A stretch of 64,000 nucleotides of DNA from Dimorphilus gyrociliatus (lineage: Eukaryota > Annelida > Polychaeta > Dinophilidae): the NCBI GenBank assembly GCA_904063045.1, contig CAJFCJ010000019.1, positions 920,570 through 984,569 on the forward strand, read 5' to 3'. Made by a program: the position numbers and the translations under genes. Every line of letters starts with the position of its first letter. The stretch's first letter is position 1. The notes below the pieces were generated by a model. It was given only the letters and a program-made list of their open reading frames with translations, was not told the origin of the DNA and ran no database searches. Shown piece after piece: positions 59,069 through 64,000 of this stretch.

Positions 59069-61297
59069 CCGATACTGAAATAGTCGTTCGGATTACTTTA
59101 TTGCCACACTCGGTCATTGTTCAATAGCGTTTTTTTTCCGATTGTTCGCCATTTAACGTCAATTGGGCTTTAGGACAAGTGAGAAAGGGGTGGAGAGTTC
59201 ATTTTTTTTTCTTCGCCTGTCAATGTGTAGTCCAAAAATCACATTAAGGGATTAAATGGGAGGTTTTTGAAAAAGAAGATGGGAAAAAGTAACAAGAGGA
59301 ATGACACAATGAAACGATAAAGGAAGGAAGGAGCCGTATGGGCAGATGAAGAAAAGGAAGAAGAGTTACAAAAACGGACTTTCGCCCCAATTCGCGTCGA
59401 TCAACCTATACAAAAAAAAAATTTGCATAACACGTTTTCTACACCGTCGACGTGATCGAGGAAGCGAGAGAAATTGATTTCAAAGCAAACTGCTGCGCTT
59501 CCTGCGCTTTCACTTAGCACATGTTCACGCTTCTGCTCGCTGTCTCCTCACCGCCCGCCATTTTTACGAGCCGGCCTATTTTGCATAATCACAAAGAGGA
59601 TCGTCGTTTGACACGCCCATTATACACTACACTCGTGCCGCTAATGACAAGAAGTTGGGTAGCCAGACGTCGATTGGATAACTAATGTCTTTTATCCTCC
59701 TTTCATGGCCTTCTTTTCCTTTCAAGCTATTTATTCATTTATGCTCAAGTTTATATGTTCAAGTGATGTTTCTTTCTATTCTTTGCGCCTCCTGTTCAAT
59801 AAAAGTCTTTGGAAAATGATAGTTTATTCAATGACGGTTATACCACCCGCCGCCTAAAATTGCCATGACAAGTTTTTGAAGTAGAAGCCACCCACTCGCA
59901 AATTAGCCTTTCATAGCTTAGCAATACCATTATTAATGAGTTTGTGATGCGAAGAGGACTTGAATGCGTTCAAGCTTAATGAACACGACTGGCTGCGGCA
60001 TTTTTGATCCTTCTATAAGCTAAGCGAAGCGTGCGGGCGTTCTGTTTTTCAAGTGACCGCAACGCGTACGGACATTGTGGTTCGTATGCTTAAAATATGC
60101 CGAGTGGTGAACGCCATTCGACGCGTCCAGATGCCAACCTCGTGATGAAGGTCGGAGAAGATGATGAGACTATTTAGCTATTTCACTCTCCGTGACGTCT
60201 GCCCTACCGAAACGTGAACTGACGCTACCGAATCATATAACTGTAGCTTTTTTTTTTCCAATTCATCAATAGACGCCCACCTCTTGTACTAATTCCTACT
60301 TCCCATTTACTCATCTCTAGCCCCTCCCTCCCTCCCCCTTAACTATATCATTAAGTCTTTCTCTTCCTTCCTTTATTTTTTAATTTTCCAATTTGTACTA
60401 CTTTATCCTTAATGCCCGTCAGGAAAGTTATTGAATTGTACTTTGATCAAAGTTAAAGAGCGAGATACAACCGTTATAGAAGACGAATGCTTAAAACGAT
60501 TGAATTTCTTTCACAATAAACTAATTATATACCTGCATGAAAGTATTTCGACAACAAAGAATCAATTCGGTTGGTACATTAATTCGGACGATGTTCCCTT
60601 ATCCTCTTTTTCTTCGCCGCATGATACTTTTCTTCCTAACTCGTTTGTTTTTAATTCTATCTTCTCCTTTTTATTATGGATTGCGTAAGTTTATAGAGAT
60701 TACAGTAGCTCTAAACGATATTTGCGTCGTCGTGTCGAACACCAGCTTTGACGCCTTTTTCTATAGAGTCCTTTTACTGTGTCCGCTAATTACGTAAGTG
60801 AAGGTGCTAAGAGATTCTATTCGTATGTTGTATAAACGTAAGCTTATATACCTGACTAGCATTGACGTACGGAGCGTCCCTTTAACAATCTAATAGTCTT
60901 TTCAAATTCACCCTGTCGGGGGTAGGAACGACAAAGTATCATATTTCGTTTAGCATTTCTTAAACTATGCCTACCAAATATTTTTTAAACGGATTAGCAA
61001 TTTTTTATTCTCTTATCATATAATCCTTATAATCCTTGGTTGACTATTTCGCATTGTTGAAACGTTACTCTTATCCTCTTTATTTTGATTGTGACGCCAT
61101 CTTCATTTCATTTTAAATATAGTATCTACGATAGAATACACTATATGTATATATACACTATATATATATCAGATGGATAGCTAAATGCTTTATAATATCA
61201 AACAAACTAAGCTAAATTAGAAAGATGTGTAAAAAGTTCCTCCCATTAGACAAGAGACAAAGAGAGAAAGTGAATGAGGCTGAAAGCTAGATAGGGA

Positions 61298-61322
61298 AAG
61301 AGAGAGAGAGAGAGAGAGAGGG
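61298..61322 (+). repeat. (GA)n microsatellite
   Basis: About 12 GA units followed by GGAGGAAGAAAGAAAG. Minus-strand open frames across it are artefacts. Confidence 0.85.
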
Positions 61323-64000
61323 AGGAAGAAAGAAAGATACAAAAAGAGGAATTTAGTAATTTTTCAACCTTCTTAGAAGCGTATGATATAGTCGTTTTTT
61401 TTCTCATTTTCTTGTAAATAACGAAAAATATTGACAAAAGAATTCAAGTTTCATACTATTCAATTACAAACATATCTAATATTACGTAATATTGTAGTTT
61501 GTAAATGGATCTCCTACTTGCATAATCCTATATGGTTCTGTCTGATAATATTACAAGTAACGTCACCAAAAAGATAGATAGATAGAGATATAAGACAATA
61601 TGAAATATTCAAAAGTTTCGTAAATGGAGCAAATAAATAGAGTATAACGTAAAGAAGAACAGGTCAGTATTAGAGTGTGTTGATTACGTATTTTTGCCTT
61701 ATAATAATACTTTTAGGTATATAATATATTCAGATATGATAGGGAAGTGATGAGAAGGATAGTTAGAAGATGTTTTCTAGCTCGTTTAGTTCGTTTCTGA
61801 AGAAGAGCTTATAGAATTCGCCCAAAGCGAAATTTACAGTGACTTAGCTTAAGCGGTGGCTGGTAAAAAATGATTTTATGTAATTGAAATAGGTAATTAA
61901 GTCAAGTATCTGCCTATATAGATAAGGAAAGTCGAGATATCATTATGGAGAAAGCAAAGATATGAATAGATGAGAGAAAATATTACTTTTAAGTTTATTT
62001 TGAGTTTACATACGTTACACCTACCTGACCAATTATTAAGAAATTAGCTTAGAAAAGCGCCATCTGTCTTTTCTACAACTTCACAACCTTTAACAAGCTA
62101 AAAAGTATCTATAAATACATCAGAATAGCTAATGAGAATTTAAATAAAAGGGTAAACGAAACACTTTTTTCTCCCTCTCTCTCTTTCTCTCTCTCGCAAC
62201 CATACTCCTCATTCACCCCTCCTTCTTCTCCTCCCCTAAAAGGGAGATTAAAGGCTACTTAAAGAATGATATGGCAATAGCAATTTATGACTTAGCAATT
62301 AAAGGAAACTGATTTTTCTCTTTCCTCTTTTGAGCCCTTCTCCTACAAGGGCTTTAATTTCCATTCATTCTATTAAGATGTGTTAAAGTTTAACGATATC
62401 TTTATTTGTTGTATACGTAAACAAGTTCTATTTAAATGATAAATCAATATAATAATATATTGGTTGGACCTAAATTAAGCCAAATACTAATACAAGTAAT
62501 AAAAAATACTATTTATATTTATCAATAATACGAATGATAGGTTCATTTTTTCAAAGAAATGTTATTTCCTTCAACCTTCAACCACTACCCTCCTTCCCTC
62601 TCTTCCTCGCTTTTCTCTCTCTCTCTCTTTCTCCCTCTCTCTATCAACTCCCTTTCCCCTTTTAAAGATTCATTACTAGGGAAAAAAAGGAAAAAAATTA
62701 GTGTTTCTTTATAGAATAATGAATGTAATTATATTAGTTATGAATGACCTATATAAAATAAAATCGAAGAATAACTTATTTCTAATTAAAAATTGACTAT
62801 TATCCACCGAATGGTGGCGCAACGACAACTCTTATATATATACAAGCCAAAAGTTTACATTGCAACATTTTTAGCGTCTTCTTCTATCAACACCTTTTAC
62901 AAACTGATCCCTTTCCCATCCATCCCCTACCTTCAAGGTTGGTAAGTAGATAATATACATCAAGTATTGTTAATTATTGATATTGAAATTGTTACTTAGC
63001 TGCTTAAATTAACTTGAATAATTAATAATTAGAGAAATTTTTTTCGTTTGTCTTTGAAGAAATTAAAGTGTTTGTATTAGAAAAGCATAAGATAATCTAT
63101 TAGTGTCTTCTTATAACTTTACTAATCTCCTAAGGACAAAAATACATTAAGACATCCTCTATTTTTGCTTTCTTCTTTTGCTATCTGTATTCTGTATTCA
63201 TAGGCTTTAATTGATAAATTTTCACCTAATTCTGGTTGTACCATTTGGAAAATCATCCAAAATTAAACCCATCGAGCCGAAAAATAATAAGTAGGGCAAT
63301 ATAGGCTTGAATTTCCAGACGCTTCATCAATCCTTTGGTAGAGTTAAAGGTTCGATAAGGAAATTTACACTTTACGCTTCGGCAGAGCCAACTTCCGCCG
63401 TACAACTGCCAACGCTTTTCAAGAATACAAGGGACGATTGTAAAAGACCTAACAGCAGGACAATAACTAGCATTTTCCTTAGCAAGACAAATCAGCATGG
63501 AGCTTAACTTTAGTCAAAACTAGTCTCTATATTAGGGGCTTGTAAATTACAGCTATTTATGGGAATTTGAGCATAAGTTCGCTCTTTAATTTCAATTTTA
63601 TTCATACTATAATCAACTTTTTATTCACTTCTTCTTTCCAATATGGACGATATGAAAAATAATGTTTAACTGTATCAGCTTATTCAATAGATAACTTTGA
63701 ATAATAATATAATAGATGAATAAAAACAAAGATTAATATAGATATTATAAACTGGTAACGCTCGCTTGATGCGGTATATTCGTTGAAAGAAAAAAAACCG
63801 ATTAAAGGATTTAAAACAATAATTGATAAGGATATCCGTAATATTCTTTTAATATATGAAACAGAAATAGCTAAATATATATTGTTTTTCTATATAAATA
63901 GAAAGATACTCTATATTTTTAGTATATAAGTTAACTAGTTCTGATATAACGTTAGCCAGTACCAACATTAAGTGCCTTTTATTGTAACGGTTGAGAGTTA

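Larger units (their letters stand above)
58609..64000. other. 5.4-kb gene-poor region downstream of Olig
   Basis: No convincing exon on either strand. Contents: an E-box/palindrome cluster (58981-59068), a block of higher-complexity DNA (about 59400-60240), a YY1-like GACGCCATCTTC (61093-61104), CTCF-core-like sites at 62055-62065 and 62811-62820, TA and GA/CT simple repeats (61140-61170, 61298-61322, 62169-62195, 62612-62642), and an unassigned stretch near 63230-63510 with short open frames on both strands. Likely Olig regulatory DNA or the upstream region of a gene beyond the window. Confidence 0.5.

Noticed and set aside
60431-60797. Two overlapping plus-strand frames of 85 and 86 codons
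   Set aside because: No domain, no good start context, biased composition; overlapping frames in AT-rich DNA of this size occur by chance.
1-64000. tRNA, rRNA or other classical RNA genes
   Set aside because: I looked for the TPsiC-arm consensus and paired acceptor stems while reading and found no candidate worth listing; a covariance-model scan (tRNAscan-SE, Infernal) would be decisive.

Overview
This is a gene-dense, AT-rich stretch of a bilaterian animal nuclear genome. It carries about 17 protein-coding genes in 64 kb. Many introns are only 50-80 bp with GT-AG ends, and neighbouring genes are separated by tens to a few hundred bases. The gene set (ATM, usherin, Deltex, furin, TDRD5, an Olig-type bHLH and a lipid-anchored globin) together with the compactness points to a small lophotrochozoan. 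A miniature annelid such as Dimorphilus is my best guess; this is inference from gene content and intron size, not a database result.

Layout. 1-3501 (+): 3' part of ATM. 4178-24165 (+): a complete 36-exon usherin (USH2A) of about 5198 residues with all the domains of the vertebrate protein and a C-terminal DTHL. 25075-26422 (+): a globin with an N-terminal MGC lipidation signal. 27408-28265 (+): a claudin/PMP22-type four-pass protein behind a TATA box. 29653-31318 (+): a secreted protein with two von Willebrand A domains. 31976-33019 (-): two tiny two-exon membrane-protein genes (73 and 70 residues) that I assembled by hand; one looks like UQCC3. 33464-35136 (-): a Deltex RING-DTC ubiquitin ligase. 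35979-43105 (+): a furin-type proprotein convertase with two alternative C-termini.

43616-45106 (-) EEF2KMT and 45680-46429 (+) NTPCR are head to head. 46557-50710 (-) TDRD5 (three LOTUS, one extended Tudor) meets NTPCR tail to tail. TDRD5 shares a divergent promoter with 51344-52033 (+) GID8. A beta-1,3-glycosyltransferase (52120-53163, +) starts only 86 bp after the GID8 stop. RPB6/POLR2F (53320-53697, -) and RALGPS (54830-57367, +) are again divergent. A single-exon Olig-family bHLH gene (57991-58608, +) is followed by about 5.4 kb without a convincing gene, probably regulatory DNA.

The neighbours do not form one pathway; they are packed by genome compaction. Recurrent themes are divergent promoters, abutting 3' ends, and CTCF-core-like and YY1-like motifs in the gaps. 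No tRNA, rRNA, CRISPR array or intact transposon was recognised. The observations most worth a second look are the two microprotein genes, the globin with a changed haem pocket, the two furin C-termini, the operon-like GID8/glycosyltransferase junction and the regulatory block beyond the Olig gene.
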